A stretch of DNA of 46,406 nucleotides from Pseudomonas kitaguniensis (lineage in GTDB: Bacteria; Pseudomonadota; Gammaproteobacteria; Pseudomonadales; Pseudomonadaceae), in assembly GCF_009296165.1 (NCBI RefSeq), contig NZ_VUAZ01000085.1, forward strand, positions 1-46,406. The letters run 5' to 3'. The translations under genes were made by a program, and so were the position numbers. Shown here in pieces: positions 1 through 9,083 of the stretch. The notes beneath the pieces were generated by a model, which did not search any database, was not told the origin of the DNA, and saw only the letters and a list, made by a program, of their open reading frames with translations. Position 1 is the stretch's first letter, and each line of letters starts with the position of its first letter.

Positions 1-37
1 CGGTGTGTCAGATAAGTTTTTTTCAACTACACACCGT

Positions 38-61
38 ATCGCGAGCAAGCCCGCTCCCACA
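38..61. repeat. Solo REP half-element
   Basis: The stretch has the GCGAGCAAGCCCGCTCCCAC core that also forms the right arm of the REP pair at 19791-19877. Only one arm is visible here, so it is either a singlet or the edge of a pair lying mostly outside the window. Such elements are common between genes in P. fluorescens-group genomes. Confidence 0.7.
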
Positions 62-163
62 GAAAGCAAATCTGCTGTGTATCCAAAACATGCTTTTGAT
101 CTTTGTGATCTTGATCTGAGAAGCGCCCGTTAAACCACGATGGCAGGCGCTCTCAGGATTGGC

Positions 164-1081
164 TCAACCCCCCAGCTTTTGCGCCAGCACTGCAATGTGC
201 TCCGGCCCGATTCCGCAGCAACCGCCCAGATGGCTGGCACCGCGTGCCTGCCAATCAGCGGCCCAGTGCAGGTAGCCTGGCGGGTCGAGGTCGTCGCGCA
301 AAGGGTCGAGGCCGTCGTTGGCAGTGGCCTCTTCAGGTTGCGGCGGGAACGCATTCGCGTAGGCGCCGATGTGAATCGTAACGCCCAGGCGTTCGAAGGT
401 TTGGCGGGCCGCATCGATGGCGCTGCCAATCACTTCGGGTTGGCTGCAGTTGAACAACAACACTTGCACGCCCATCTGCGCAGCCGCTTCGGCCGCATCG
501 GCCACCGGCTCGCCGGAGCGCAGGCGCGGCACCTCGTCGGTGTCTTCATCCTTCAAGGTAAATGACAGCCAGAACGGTTTGCCGTCTTGTGGCAAGCCCG
601 CATGGATGGCTCGCGCCTCGACGATTGAACTCTGCGTTTCCGCCAGCCAAAGGTCCACATGCGGGGCCAGGCCTTGTACCAATGGCGTCAGCAGTTCAGT
701 CACCCGCCCAGCCACAAACAAGTCGGGCCGGTAAGAGCCAAACAGCGGCGGCAACGAACCGGCTATGCGCACCGCTTTGCCTGAAGCCTGCACCGCACGC
801 CGCGCCAATTCACCGGCCAGTGCGGCCAACGCCTGGCCCTCGGCGGCAAACCGCGCTTCGCCAATATGAAACGGCACGACGGCATAGCTGTTGCTGGTGA
901 TCACCGTGGCGCCGCTCTGAATATACGCCGCGTGCACCGCTTCTACCGCCTGTGGCGCTTCACTCAAGGCCAATGCTGACCACTCCGGCTGGCGGAATGG
1001 CGCGCCACGACGTTGCAGTTCACGGCCCATGCCGCCATCGAGAATTACTGTGGTTGCTGCGGCCATATGCTGTTTACTCAT
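164..1081 (-). CDS. mmuM: Homocysteine S-methyltransferase family protein
   Basis: Probably transfers a methyl group from S-methylmethionine or a related donor to homocysteine, making methionine in the cytoplasm. The N-terminus has the family's ILDGGMGREL motif, and the C-terminus has the GGCCG zinc-binding cysteine pair; together with the upstream NCSQPE cysteine these form the Zn site that activates homocysteine. Length (305 aa) is normal for MmuM. The start is uncertain: GTG 1102, ATG 1081 and ATG 1066 are all in frame and none has a strong Shine-Dalgarno sequence; I chose 1081. It is divergent from an amino-acid ABC transporter, which suggests that transporter brings in the methyl donor or a sulfur amino acid (inference). 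Confidence 0.85.
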   Translation of the reverse strand: MSKQHMAAATTVILDGGMGRELQRRGAPFRQPEWSALALSEAPQAVEAVHAAYIQSGATVITSNSYAVVPFHIGEARFAAEGQALAALAGELARRAVQASGKAVRIAGSLPPLFGSYRPDLFVAGRVTELLTPLVQGLAPHVDLWLAETQSSIVEARAIHAGLPQDGKPFWLSFTLKDEDTDEVPRLRSGEPVADAAEAAAQMGVQVLLFNCSQPEVIGSAIDAARQTFERLGVTIHIGAYANAFPPQPEEATANDGLDPLRDDLDPPGYLHWAADWQARGASHLGGCCGIGPEHIAVLAQKLGG

Positions 1082-1178
1082 AAGCTTATGAAAATAACTC
1101 ACTATGAGAGTCGTTCTTATAACTATTTAATACGTTCAATTCCGCTCATATCAACTGTTTTTTATAAAGGTGTCACCT

Positions 1179-1999
1179 GTGAAACTTAAACCGCTGCTGG
1201 CCTTGGGCCTGACGTTACTGGCTGCTTCCACCCAAGCCTTCGGCGGCGCAACACTCGACCGGGTTGAGCAAAAGAAAGAGTTGGTTGGCGTGCTGATGGA
1301 AAGCTACCCGCCGTTCTCGTTCCTTAACGAGCAGAACCAGCTCGACGGCTTTGACGTCGACGTGGCCAAGGCGGTCGCACAAAAACTGGGGGTGAAACTG
1401 CGCCTGGAAACACCGTCGTGGGACGTGATCGCCGCCGGCCGCTGGAGCGGGCGCTACGACATTTGCATCTGCTCGATGACGCCGAGCAAAGCGCGCGCCG
1501 AGGTGTTTGATTTCCCGGTGGAGTACTACGCCTCGCCTGCGGTGATCGTGGTCAATGCCAAGGATGACCGCATCCACAGCGCCAAGGACCTGAGCGGCAA
1601 AAAAGTCGGGCTCACCAGCGCATCCAGCTATGAAAGCTACCTGAACAAAAACCTGGTGATCGAAGGCGCCGAAGACACGCACCTGGAGTACCCGTTCGAA
1701 GACGTGCAAATCGCCCCGTATGACACCGATAACGTCGCCTTCCAGGACCTCGGGCTCGGCGCGGCGTGCGCCTGGACGCGATTTTGACCAACCTGGTGAC
1801 CGCGCAACCGCGCCTGACTCAAGACCAGCGCTTCAAGCTTGCCGGCGAGCCGCTGTACTCCGAACCCAACTCGGTGGCCATCGAAAAAGGCGACCCGCAG
1901 TGGGACGCCAAAGTGCGTGAAGTGTTTGCCCAGCTCAAACAGGACGGCACCCTAAGCCTGCTCTCGCAAAAATGGATCGGCGCCGACATCAGCCAATGA
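1179..1999 (+). pseudogene. Amino-acid ABC transporter substrate-binding protein, frameshifted
   Basis: Periplasmic solute-binding protein of the polar amino-acid (family 3) type. The N-terminus is a signal peptide (MKLKPLLALGLTLLAASTQA), followed by the lobe-1 pattern YPPFSFLNEQNQLDGFDVDVAKA. The reading frame changes near 1755-1765: the upstream frame runs to a stop at 1785-1787, while the family sequence continues one base back as GVRLDAILTNL and ends at 1999. Restoring one base gives 273 aa, a normal length. GTG 1179 is preferred over GTG 1170 because AAAGG at 1166-1170 is correctly spaced. The stop overlaps the permease start (ATGA). It may be a real pseudogene or a missing base in the sequence. 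Confidence 0.8.
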
Positions 2000-2826
2000 C
2001 AGCGTTCCCAACCCCTCCAAAGCCTGCCGTCAGCGATTCCCGTGTGAAGCGACTGTTCGGCTTTCGCACGCGGCTCTATCTCACTTGGGCCGCGTTGTTC
2101 TGCCTGTTCGCCAGCTTTTTCCTGAGCTTTGACCTGAAGTTTTCGATCATCCTCGACAAGCTACCGAACCTTGTGGGTGTGCACTTGGCGCCCAATGGCT
2201 TTTTGCAAGGCGCGGCACTCACCGTGTTTGTGTGCTTGTGCTCGATTGTGGTGTCGTCGGTACTCGGGTTTATCACCGCGTTGGGGCGCGTGTCGAAAAG
2301 CGCCGTGGCCTTTGGCATTGCCAGTTTTTACGCGTCATTCTTTCGTGGCACGCCGCTGCTGATCCAGATCCTGCTGATTTACCTCGGCCTGCCGCAACTG
2401 GGCCTGGTACCGGGCGCTATCGTCGCCGGGATCATTGCGCTGTCGCTGAACTACGGCGCTTACCTGAGCGAGATCTTCCGCGCCGGTATCCTCGGTGTGC
2501 CTCACGGCCAACGCGAAGCGGCGCTGGCACTCGGCATGCGCGACGGCGCGATTTTCTGGCACGTCACCCTGCCCCAAGCCATGCGCACCATCATCCCGCC
2601 CGCCACTAACCAGTTCATCTCGATGCTCAAAGACTCGTCGCTGATCTCGGTGATGGGCGTGTGGGAGGTGATGTTCCTGGCGCAATCGTATGGGCGTTCG
2701 AGCTATCGCTATATCGAGATGCTGACCACGGCGGCGATCATTTACTGGGTAATGTCGCTGGGCCTGGAGCTGATCCAGGCCCGCATGGAGCGCCATTACG
2801 GCAAAGGCTATGCACGGCGCGGGTGA
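1996..2826 (+). CDS. Amino-acid ABC transporter permease
   Basis: Inner-membrane permease of the HisM/GlnP type (276 aa). About five hydrophobic segments are visible, and the EAA loop reads REAALALGMRDGAIFWHVTLPQA, the contact site for the ATPase. The RGTPLLIQ segment typical of this family is also present. The start is ATG 1996, overlapping the TGA of the binding protein by the ATGA arrangement, which implies translational coupling; an upstream in-frame start at 1972 lies inside the binding-protein gene and is unlikely. No ATPase gene follows, so the transporter must borrow an ATPase encoded elsewhere or its partner gene has been separated. Confidence 0.9.
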   Translation: MTAFPTPPKPAVSDSRVKRLFGFRTRLYLTWAALFCLFASFFLSFDLKFSIILDKLPNLVGVHLAPNGFLQGAALTVFVCLCSIVVSSVLGFITALGRVSKSAVAFGIASFYASFFRGTPLLIQILLIYLGLPQLGLVPGAIVAGIIALSLNYGAYLSEIFRAGILGVPHGQREAALALGMRDGAIFWHVTLPQAMRTIIPPATNQFISMLKDSSLISVMGVWEVMFLAQSYGRSSYRYIEMLTTAAIIYWVMSLGLELIQARMERHYGKGYARRG

Positions 2827-2943
2827 GTTTTAATTCGCTCGGCACTAGAGACAACTCCTGCAGATCAGGGGTCGTTAGCCTGACAGTTAACGCCCCGCCA
2901 CTTCGCTAAATTCCCGGCCTCAATTATCAGAGGTTGGGATTAC

Positions 2944-4223
2944 ATGCCCTTTACGGCCAAAAAACTCGCGCTCACCATTACCCTCATCGTTGGCGCTGCC
3001 AACGTTCAACTGGCACAGGCGCAAGGAGGCTCGCCCTTTCAGTTTGAACTGAACCTGCTCGACGACTATTGGAATCACACCGCGCCGGAGCCTGCCTCGA
3101 GTATTGAGGGCTACCTCACTCAACGGGCCACTACCCATAACGGCTTGCAAGTCGCCAAGGTTCTGGAACCGGCAGTGATTCGCCTGCTTGAGTCCGGCGA
3201 GCTGGATTCGGAAGAGGACAAAGCCCTCGAAACATTCGCTGAAACGCTGGAAGCGCAACCCGGCGGTATCGGCGCCGCCCTCGAACAATTAGCTGGCAGC
3301 CAACATGCCAACCTGGCTGCCGTGACCCAAACCACAACCCAGCAACTCGGCACTCAACTGCTCTCGACCCTGCGCACATTGCCCACCGACGACGCTGGCC
3401 GCTTCTGGGTGCAAGGCCTGGGCAACAAAGGTAGCCTGGACAAACAACGCGGCAGCACCGGTCTGAAATATGGCACCCAAGGCCTGCTGCTGGGTGCGAC
3501 TGGTCGCTGGATCACGACTGGCGTCTGGGCGTGATGGGCGCAAAATCCACCAGCCAGCTGGATGCTCAACGCTTCGCCGCCGCGTTGGAAAGCTGGCACT
3601 TGGGCGGCTATGCCGTGCGTCAAGACGGCCCGCTGGCCGTGCGCCTGGGCGCGATTTATAGCCGCCATGCCGGGCAGAACAAACGCAGCATCAACCTGCT
3701 CGACCACAACCAGCAGCTCAAGAGCAGTTACGCCGCCCAAAGCCAAACCCTGTTTTCTGAACTGGGCTATCAACTGGGCAACGAGGACGTGCACGTAGAG
3801 CCCTTCGCCGGCCTCGGCTATCAGCGCTATCACCGCGACAGTTTCAAGGAAACCGGCGGCCTGGCCGCGCTGAATGTCGGCTCACAAACCCAACAAAACC
3901 TGAACAGCACCCTTGGCCTGCGGCTGGCCACGGTGTATCGGTTCGACGACCAGATGAGCCTCACACCTCACGTGAGCACGAGCTGGAAACACCTTTACGG
4001 CGAAGTTGGCAGCCAGGTGCGTCAATCGTTTCGCTATGCGCCGGGCCTCATCGACGGCTTCACCACACAGGGCACCTCGCTGGACCGCAACAGCCTGGAC
4101 GTTCAAGCCGGCCTGGACCTCGCAGTGTCGGCGCAACACACGGTCGGCCTGACCTACAGTGCACAAGCCGGCAGCCAGAACCAAAGCCAGGGCCTGATGG
4201 GGCAGTGGCGGATGAGCTTTTAA
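2944..4223 (+). pseudogene. Small autotransporter-domain outer-membrane protein, frameshifted
   Basis: Begins with a Sec signal peptide (LALTITLIVGAANVQLAQAQ) and then only about 120 residues before an autotransporter beta-domain (WVQGLGNKGSLD, LLLGA, LGVMGAKS, and terminal Phe in GQWRMSF). The frame breaks near 3497-3502: the first frame stops at 3532-3534, while the barrel continues one base back as DWSLDHDWRLGVMGA and ends at 4223. One restored base gives 426 aa. The passenger is unusually short and I do not recognise a catalytic domain in it. ATG 2944 follows GAGG-type ribosome-binding sequence. As it stands, the protein would lose most of its barrel and not insert in the outer membrane. 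Confidence 0.75.
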
Positions 4224-4293
4224 CTGAACGGCTGAGGGAAAGGTTCGCACTGCCCAAGGTGTATAAGCCGCCGCTGTCGCCTGAATTGCAGGC

Positions 4294-4319
4294 AAAAAAA
4301 GGGGGGCACCTGCCCCCCC
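4294..4319 (-). terminator. Rho-independent terminator of pycA-pycB
   Basis: On the minus strand a C/G-only hairpin (GGGGGG/CCCCCC around a short loop) is followed by a run of seven T. It lies about 30 bases past the pycB stop. A second perfect palindrome with 11-base arms (4338-4360) overlaps the pycB stop codon itself. Confidence 0.85.
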
Positions 4320-4349
4320 GAGGATTAAGCGGTAGTTTCGAAGGCTGAA

Positions 4350-6158
4350 TCAGCCTTCGATTTCAATCAGGATTTCGCCAGGGTTCACCCGATCGCCCTT
4401 GGCCACATGCACCACGGCAACCTTGCCGGCAATGGCTGCCTGCACTTCGGTTTCCATCTTCATCGCTTCGGTGATCAGCACCGCCTGGCCGGCCTTGACC
4501 ACGTCGCCTGGCTTGACCAGCACATCGACGATATTGCCCGGCATCGCCGTGCTGACATGCCCAGGCTCGGTGGCGTGCTTGCGTTTGCTGCCACCGCTGC
4601 TGACAAACTGGTTAAGCGGTTCGAACACCACTTCTTCCGGCATGCCATCGATGGACAGGTAAAAGTGACGCTTGCCTTCAGCCTTCACGCCCACACCGGT
4701 GATGTCGACGCGGTAGCTTTCACCGTGCACGTCGATGACGAATTCGGTGGGCACACCTTCGCCACCGGCACTCGCCACGCCGCCCGCCTCAGGGATCGGC
4801 AACAGCACTTCAGGCGTCAGGGTGCCTGCATCGCGTTCTTCCAGGAACTTGCGGCCGATGTCCGGGAACATCGCGTAGGTCAGCACGTCTTCTTCGGACT
4901 TGGCCAACGCGCCGATTTCGCCGCGCAGCTTGGTCATTTCCGGCTTGAGCAAGTCGGCCGGGCGTACGTCGATCACCTCTTCGCTGCCGATGGCCTGGCG
5001 CCGCAGCTTCTCGTTCACGGTGCCCGGTGCCTTGCCGTAGCCGCCTTGCAGGTAAAGCTTCACTTCGTTGGTGATGGTCTTGTAGCGCTCGCCGGCCAGC
5101 ACGTTGAAAAACGCCTGAGTGCCGACGATTTGCGACGTCGGCGTGACCAGCGGCGGGAAGCCGAGGTCTTCACGCACCCGCGGAATTTCCGCCAACACTT
5201 CGCTCATGCGGTTCAGTGCGCCCTGCTCTTTGAGCTGGTTGGCCAGGTTGGAAATCATCCCGCCCGGCACTTGGTTAACTTGCACACGGGTATCGACGGC
5301 GGTGAATTCGCTTTCGAACTGATGGTACTTCTTGCGCACGGCGTAGAAGTACAGGCCGATCTCTTGCAACAGTTGCAGGTCGAGGCCGGTGTCGAACTCG
5401 CTGCCTTTGAGCGCCGCGACCATCGATTCGGTGCCAGGGTGGCTGGTGCCCCAGGCGAAGCTGGAGATGGCCGTGTCGATGTGGTCGGCGCCGTTTTCGA
5501 TGGCCTTGAGTTGGCACATCGCAGCCAAGCCGGCGGTGTCGTGCGAGTGAATAAAAATCGGCAGGCTCTGCTCGGCCTTGAGTGCCTTGACCAGTTCGCC
5601 GGTCGCGTACGGCGTCAACAGACCAGCCATGTCCTTGATGGCGACCGAGTCGCAACCCATGGCTTCCAACTGCTTGGCCTGGGCCACGAACGCCTCGACG
5701 GTGTGCACCGGGCTGGTCGTATAAGCGATCGTGCCCTGAGCATGTTTGCCCGCCGCTTTGACCGCTTCGATGGCCACGCGCAGGTTACGCACATCGTTCA
5801 TCGCATCGAAGATGCGGAACACGTCGATACCATTTACGGCGGCCTTGGCGACGAAGGCTTTGACCACGTCGTCGCTGTAGTGGCGGTAGCCCAGCAGGTT
5901 CTGGCCGCGCAGCAGCATTTGCAGGCGCGTGTTAGGCAGCGCGGCGCGCAGTTGGCGCAGGCGCTCCCACGGGTCTTCCTTGAGGAAGCGCACGCAGGCG
6001 TCGAAGGTCGCGCCGCCCCAGACTTCCAGCGACCAGTAGCCAACCTTGTCGAGCTTGTCGCAGATCGGCAGCATGTCGTCGGTGCGCATGCGCGTGGCCA
6101 GCAACGATTGGTGAGCGTCGCGCAGGATCGTGTCAGTTACGTAGATCTTCTTAGTCAT
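4350..6158 (-). CDS. pycB: Pyruvate carboxylase subunit B / oxaloacetate decarboxylase alpha-type carboxyltransferase
   Basis: Cytoplasmic carboxyltransferase and biotin-carrier subunit (602 aa) that passes CO2 from biotin to pyruvate to form oxaloacetate, an anaplerotic step. The N-terminal HMGL-like TIM barrel starts with TDTILRDAHQSLLATRMRT, whose Asp and the later HSHDTAG histidines bind the metal. A conserved carboxylase domain follows, and the C-terminal biotinyl domain carries the EAMKM site with Lys567 as the biotin acceptor. The gene lies downstream of pycA on the same strand. The absence of beta and gamma decarboxylase subunits nearby argues for a carboxylase, not a sodium-pumping decarboxylase, despite the usual automated name. 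Confidence 0.93.
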   Translation of the reverse strand: MTKKIYVTDTILRDAHQSLLATRMRTDDMLPICDKLDKVGYWSLEVWGGATFDACVRFLKEDPWERLRQLRAALPNTRLQMLLRGQNLLGYRHYSDDVVKAFVAKAAVNGIDVFRIFDAMNDVRNLRVAIEAVKAAGKHAQGTIAYTTSPVHTVEAFVAQAKQLEAMGCDSVAIKDMAGLLTPYATGELVKALKAEQSLPIFIHSHDTAGLAAMCQLKAIENGADHIDTAISSFAWGTSHPGTESMVAALKGSEFDTGLDLQLLQEIGLYFYAVRKKYHQFESEFTAVDTRVQVNQVPGGMISNLANQLKEQGALNRMSEVLAEIPRVREDLGFPPLVTPTSQIVGTQAFFNVLAGERYKTITNEVKLYLQGGYGKAPGTVNEKLRRQAIGSEEVIDVRPADLLKPEMTKLRGEIGALAKSEEDVLTYAMFPDIGRKFLEERDAGTLTPEVLLPIPEAGGVASAGGEGVPTEFVIDVHGESYRVDITGVGVKAEGKRHFYLSIDGMPEEVVFEPLNQFVSSGGSKRKHATEPGHVSTAMPGNIVDVLVKPGDVVKAGQAVLITEAMKMETEVQAAIAGKVAVVHVAKGDRVNPGEILIEIEG

Positions 6159-6175
6159 ATTCGGATCTCCTCATA

Positions 6176-6255
6176 GCGGCAAGTTTCAAGCTACAAGCTG
6201 CAAGTAAAAGCTGATCCGCTTTAACTTGTTGCTTGCCGCTTGCAACTTGCAGCTG
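6176..6255. repeat. Imperfect inverted repeat between pycA and pycB
   Basis: The gap is filled by an AAGCT/CAAGCTGCAAG-rich imperfect palindrome. GCGGCAAG at 6176-6183 pairs with CTTGCCGC at 6232-6239, and further CAAGCT/AGCTTG-like arms extend it. This is a different type from the GGGAGCAAGCCC REP elements in the window. In the transcript it would form a long hairpin between two genes of one operon. Confidence 0.65.
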
Positions 6256-6260
6256 CATAT

Positions 6261-7676
6261 TTATAGGCCCGCGTGGGCGGCGATGGCGGCGGCGATGGCC
6301 AGGGCCAGCTCTTCGGGTTTGCGCTTGATCGAGTAGTTGGTCAGCTCAGGGTGGCTTTCCACAAAGCTGGTATTGAACTGGCCGCTGCGGAATTCCGGGT
6401 TGCGCAGGATTTCCTGGTAATAGGCGGCGGTGGTCTTCACGCCTTGCAAACGCATGTCGTCCAAGGCACGCAGACCACGGTCCATGGCTTCTTCCCAGGT
6501 CAACGCCCACACCACCAGTTTCAGGCACATCGAGTCGTAGTACGGCGGGATGGTGTAGCCGGTGTAGATCGCCGTGTCGGTGCGCACGCCGGGGCCGCCG
6601 GGCGCGTAGTAACGGGTGATCTTGCCGAAGCTCGGCAGGAAGTTGTTCTTCGGGTCTTCCGCGTTGATACGGAACTGCAACGCGAAACCACGGTGCTGGA
6701 TGTCTTCCTGTTTCACCGACAGCGGCAGGCCCGAGGCGATGCGGATCTGCTCGCGGACAATATCGATACCGGTGATTTCTTCGGTGATGGTGTGTTCCAC
6801 CTGCACCCGCGTGTTCATCTCCATGAAGTACACCTCGCCCTCGGCGAGCAGGAACTCCACGGTGCCGGCATTCTCGTAGCCCACGGCCTTGGCCGCGCGC
6901 ACCGACAGGTCGCCGATATAGGCGCGTTGTTCCGGGGTCAGTTGCGGGCTGGGGGCGATTTCGATGAGCTTTTGGTTACGCCGTTGAATCGAGCAATCGC
7001 GCTCGAACAAGTGCACCACGTTGCCAAAGCTGTCACCGAGGATCTGCGCCTCGATGTGCTTGGGGTTAACGATGCATTTTTCGAGGAACACTTCCGCCGA
7101 ACCGAACGCCTTGGTGGCTTCGGAGATAACCCGCGGGAAGGCTTGTTCAAGTTCTTCGCGGCTGTTGCAACGGCGGATACCGCGACCGCCACCACCGGAA
7201 GTGGCCTTGAGCATCACCGGGTAACCAATGCGCTCGCCTTCGGTGAGGGCTTCGGCGATGTCGGCGACGTTGCCTTCGGTGCCCGGCGTTACCGGCACGC
7301 CGGCCTTGATCATGCTGCGGCGCGCTTCGGTTTTGTCGCCCATGCGGCGAATCACTTCGGCTGACGGGCCGATGAACTTGATCCCGCGTTCGGCGCAAAT
7401 ATCCGCCAGTTCGGCGTTTTCCGAGAGAAAACCGTAGCCGGGGTGCAGCGCATCACAACCCGTCTCTACCGCGAGGTTCACCAGCTTGCGCGGGTTCAGG
7501 TAACCGGCCAGGGGCTCGGCGCCAATGCTGTGGGCTTCATCGGCACGTTTAACGTGCAACGCGTGGCGGTCGGCGTCCGAGTAAACCGCGACCGAGCGAA
7601 TGCCCATCTCGGCGCAGGCACGCACGATTCGTACGGCAATTTCACCCCGGTTGGCGATCAGGATCTTTTTTATCAC
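6261..7676 (-). CDS. pycA: Pyruvate carboxylase subunit A (biotin carboxylase)
   Basis: ATP-grasp biotin carboxylase (471 aa) that carboxylates the biotin carried by PycB, using bicarbonate and ATP. Visible features are the N-terminal biotin-carboxylase domain (KKILIANRGEIAVRIVRAC), the glycine-rich ATP loop ATSGGGGRGIRRC, the EMNTRVQVEHTITE active-site segment and the C-terminal domain. It is close to AccC in sequence, but the position directly upstream of the carboxyltransferase and next to a divergent LysR gene fits the two-subunit pyruvate carboxylase known in pseudomonads. The gap to pycB holds the inverted repeat described at 6176-6255. Confidence 0.92.
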   Translation of the reverse strand: MIKKILIANRGEIAVRIVRACAEMGIRSVAVYSDADRHALHVKRADEAHSIGAEPLAGYLNPRKLVNLAVETGCDALHPGYGFLSENAELADICAERGIKFIGPSAEVIRRMGDKTEARRSMIKAGVPVTPGTEGNVADIAEALTEGERIGYPVMLKATSGGGGRGIRRCNSREELEQAFPRVISEATKAFGSAEVFLEKCIVNPKHIEAQILGDSFGNVVHLFERDCSIQRRNQKLIEIAPSPQLTPEQRAYIGDLSVRAAKAVGYENAGTVEFLLAEGEVYFMEMNTRVQVEHTITEEITGIDIVREQIRIASGLPLSVKQEDIQHRGFALQFRINAEDPKNNFLPSFGKITRYYAPGGPGVRTDTAIYTGYTIPPYYDSMCLKLVVWALTWEEAMDRGLRALDDMRLQGVKTTAAYYQEILRNPEFRSGQFNTSFVESHPELTNYSIKRKPEELALAIAAAIAAHAGL

Positions 7677-7819
7677 TTGGAATTTCCCTTGAGCCGATTG
7701 CTGCGTTCTTCGACCCGTTGCAGCCGGGTCGGCGCGTGACCAAATGTTTCATGACAGTCGCAAGACACACACTATGCGCACTTGAGAATTAACAAAAATC
7801 AATAATAATTGGGTCATGC

Positions 7820-7835
7820 ATAAGTAAAGACTTAT
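7820..7835. promoter_or_regulatory. Candidate LysR-type operator for pycR/pycA
   Basis: ATAAGT and ACTTAT form a perfect six-base inverted repeat with a four-base spacer, in the 195-base divergent region between pycA and the LysR gene, 36 bases upstream of the LysR start. The layout agrees with the T-N11-A type site of LysR regulators. Binding is inferred, not seen. Confidence 0.5.
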
Positions 7836-7871
7836 AGTTGGCCGGACAGCCTGAGGCGAGAGCTTAAAAAT

Positions 7872-8846
7872 ATGCGTAAGTCATTGATGCGACTGACATT
7901 ACGTCAATTGCAGATATTCCATGAAGTGTGTGATTTACGCTCGTACAGCCGCGCAGCCGAGGAAATGTCCCTCACCCAACCCGCCGTTAGCCTACAAATT
8001 CGTCAGTTGGAAGAGCTGATCGGCCAGCCGCTGTTCGATTACGTCGGCAAAAAGCTCTACATGACCGAGGCCGCCGAAGCGCTGCAACGCGCCAGCCGCG
8101 ATATTTTCGGGCGCCTGGAAAACCTCGATATGCAGCTGTCGGACATGCAAGGCTCGTTGCAGGGCCAGCTGAAACTGGCGGTGGAATCCAGCGCCAAATA
8201 CTTCGTGCCGCACCTGTTCGCCGCGTTCAAGCGCCAGCACCCCGAGGTGCAATTGCACCTCACGGTGGTTAATCGCGCGCAAGTGATTCGCAGGCTTTCG
8301 GACAACCGCGATGACTTGGTGATCATGTCCATGGTGCCCCAAGACATGGGCCTCGAATTCCTGCCGTTTCTTAACAACCCGATTGTCGCCGTGGCGCCAC
8401 TCGACCATCCGCTGAGCCTGCAAGGGCCGCTGCGTTTGCAGGACCTGGAACCTTACACGCTGCTGATACGCGAACCGGGGTCCGGCACGCGGCTGGCCTG
8501 TGAGGAGTACTTCAAGGAGAAACGCGTGCACTTCACCCAGACGGTTGAAGTGGCCTCGGCCGAGGCACAGCGTGAATGTGTGAATGCGGGGTTGGGCGTG
8601 GCCTTGCTGACGCGCCACGCCGTCAACCTGGAGCTGGCCACCGGCGGGCTCAAGGAGTTGCCGGTGGAAGAACTGCCGCTGTATCGCAGCTGGTGCCTGG
8701 TGCAGGCCAAGGCCAAACGCCTGTCACCGGTGGCCCATGCCTTCCTGGGCTTTATCCGCAGCGAGCGGGTGCAGATCAGCGCGCTGGCTGAGCGCTTCGC
8801 TGGGCAGCCACGGGTGCCTGCCAGTGGAGTTCCGGGTAGTCGGTAA
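7872..8846 (+). CDS. pycR: LysR-family regulator of pyruvate carboxylase genes
   Basis: 324-aa LysR-type transcription factor. The N-terminal winged helix-turn-helix reads LRQLQIFHEVCDLRSYSRAAEEMSLTQPAVS, followed by the linker helix and a periplasmic-binding-like effector domain (VESSAKYFVPHLF, IREPGSGTR, NAGLGVALL). It resembles the CbbR/CysB-like branch. Because it diverges from pycA, I infer control of anaplerotic carboxylation, as for the PycR homologue in P. aeruginosa. Starts at ATG 7872 or ATG 7887 are both possible; a GAGAG sequence before 7872 supports the longer form. Its 3' end overlaps the convergent small gene by 71 bases. Confidence 0.88.
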   Translation: MRKSLMRLTLRQLQIFHEVCDLRSYSRAAEEMSLTQPAVSLQIRQLEELIGQPLFDYVGKKLYMTEAAEALQRASRDIFGRLENLDMQLSDMQGSLQGQLKLAVESSAKYFVPHLFAAFKRQHPEVQLHLTVVNRAQVIRRLSDNRDDLVIMSMVPQDMGLEFLPFLNNPIVAVAPLDHPLSLQGPLRLQDLEPYTLLIREPGSGTRLACEEYFKEKRVHFTQTVEVASAEAQRECVNAGLGVALLTRHAVNLELATGGLKELPVEELPLYRSWCLVQAKAKRLSPVAHAFLGFIRSERVQISALAERFAGQPRVPASGVPGSR

Positions 8847-8970
8847 TGCTCTGGAGCAATTGGCGCTGGTCGCAGCGGTCTTCGATTGCGCGACGGAACG
8901 CCATGCGGCGCTGGTCTTCCTGCTGACGACGGGTTTTGACGGTGCTGCTGTCTTCGTATTGACGGGCCAT
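8776..8970 (-). CDS. Small basic conserved protein (PA3496-like)
   Basis: 64-aa, charge-rich protein beginning MARQYEDSSTVKTRRQQEDQ and continuing RRMAFRRAIEDR. A GGGAG ribosome-binding sequence stands correctly before ATG 8970. The N-terminal pattern matches my memory of a small Pseudomonas family named after PA3496, described as possibly linked to envelope integrity; I cannot confirm that here. There is no signal peptide or membrane segment. The 3' end runs 71 bases into the convergent LysR gene, so the two transcripts overlap antisense. Confidence 0.65.
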   Translation of the reverse strand: MARQYEDSSTVKTRRQQEDQRRMAFRRAIEDRCDQRQLLQSITDYPELHWQAPVAAQRSAQPAR

Positions 8971-9083
8971 TTTGAGTCTCCCAATGCGAGTACGGGGAGT
9001 ACAGAATGGGCGCGCTGGATGACGGTTTGGCGGCGCGCGGGTTACAGGACGATGAATCTTCTGGATAGGCAGAAAATTCAACT

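Noticed and set aside
4407..6176. Long plus-strand open frame of 589 codons
   Set aside because: Antisense to pycB and full of His, Gln and Arg as expected from the reverse of a high-GC gene; no domain seen.
6273..7364. Plus-strand open frame of 363 codons
   Set aside because: Antisense shadow of pycA without recognisable motifs.
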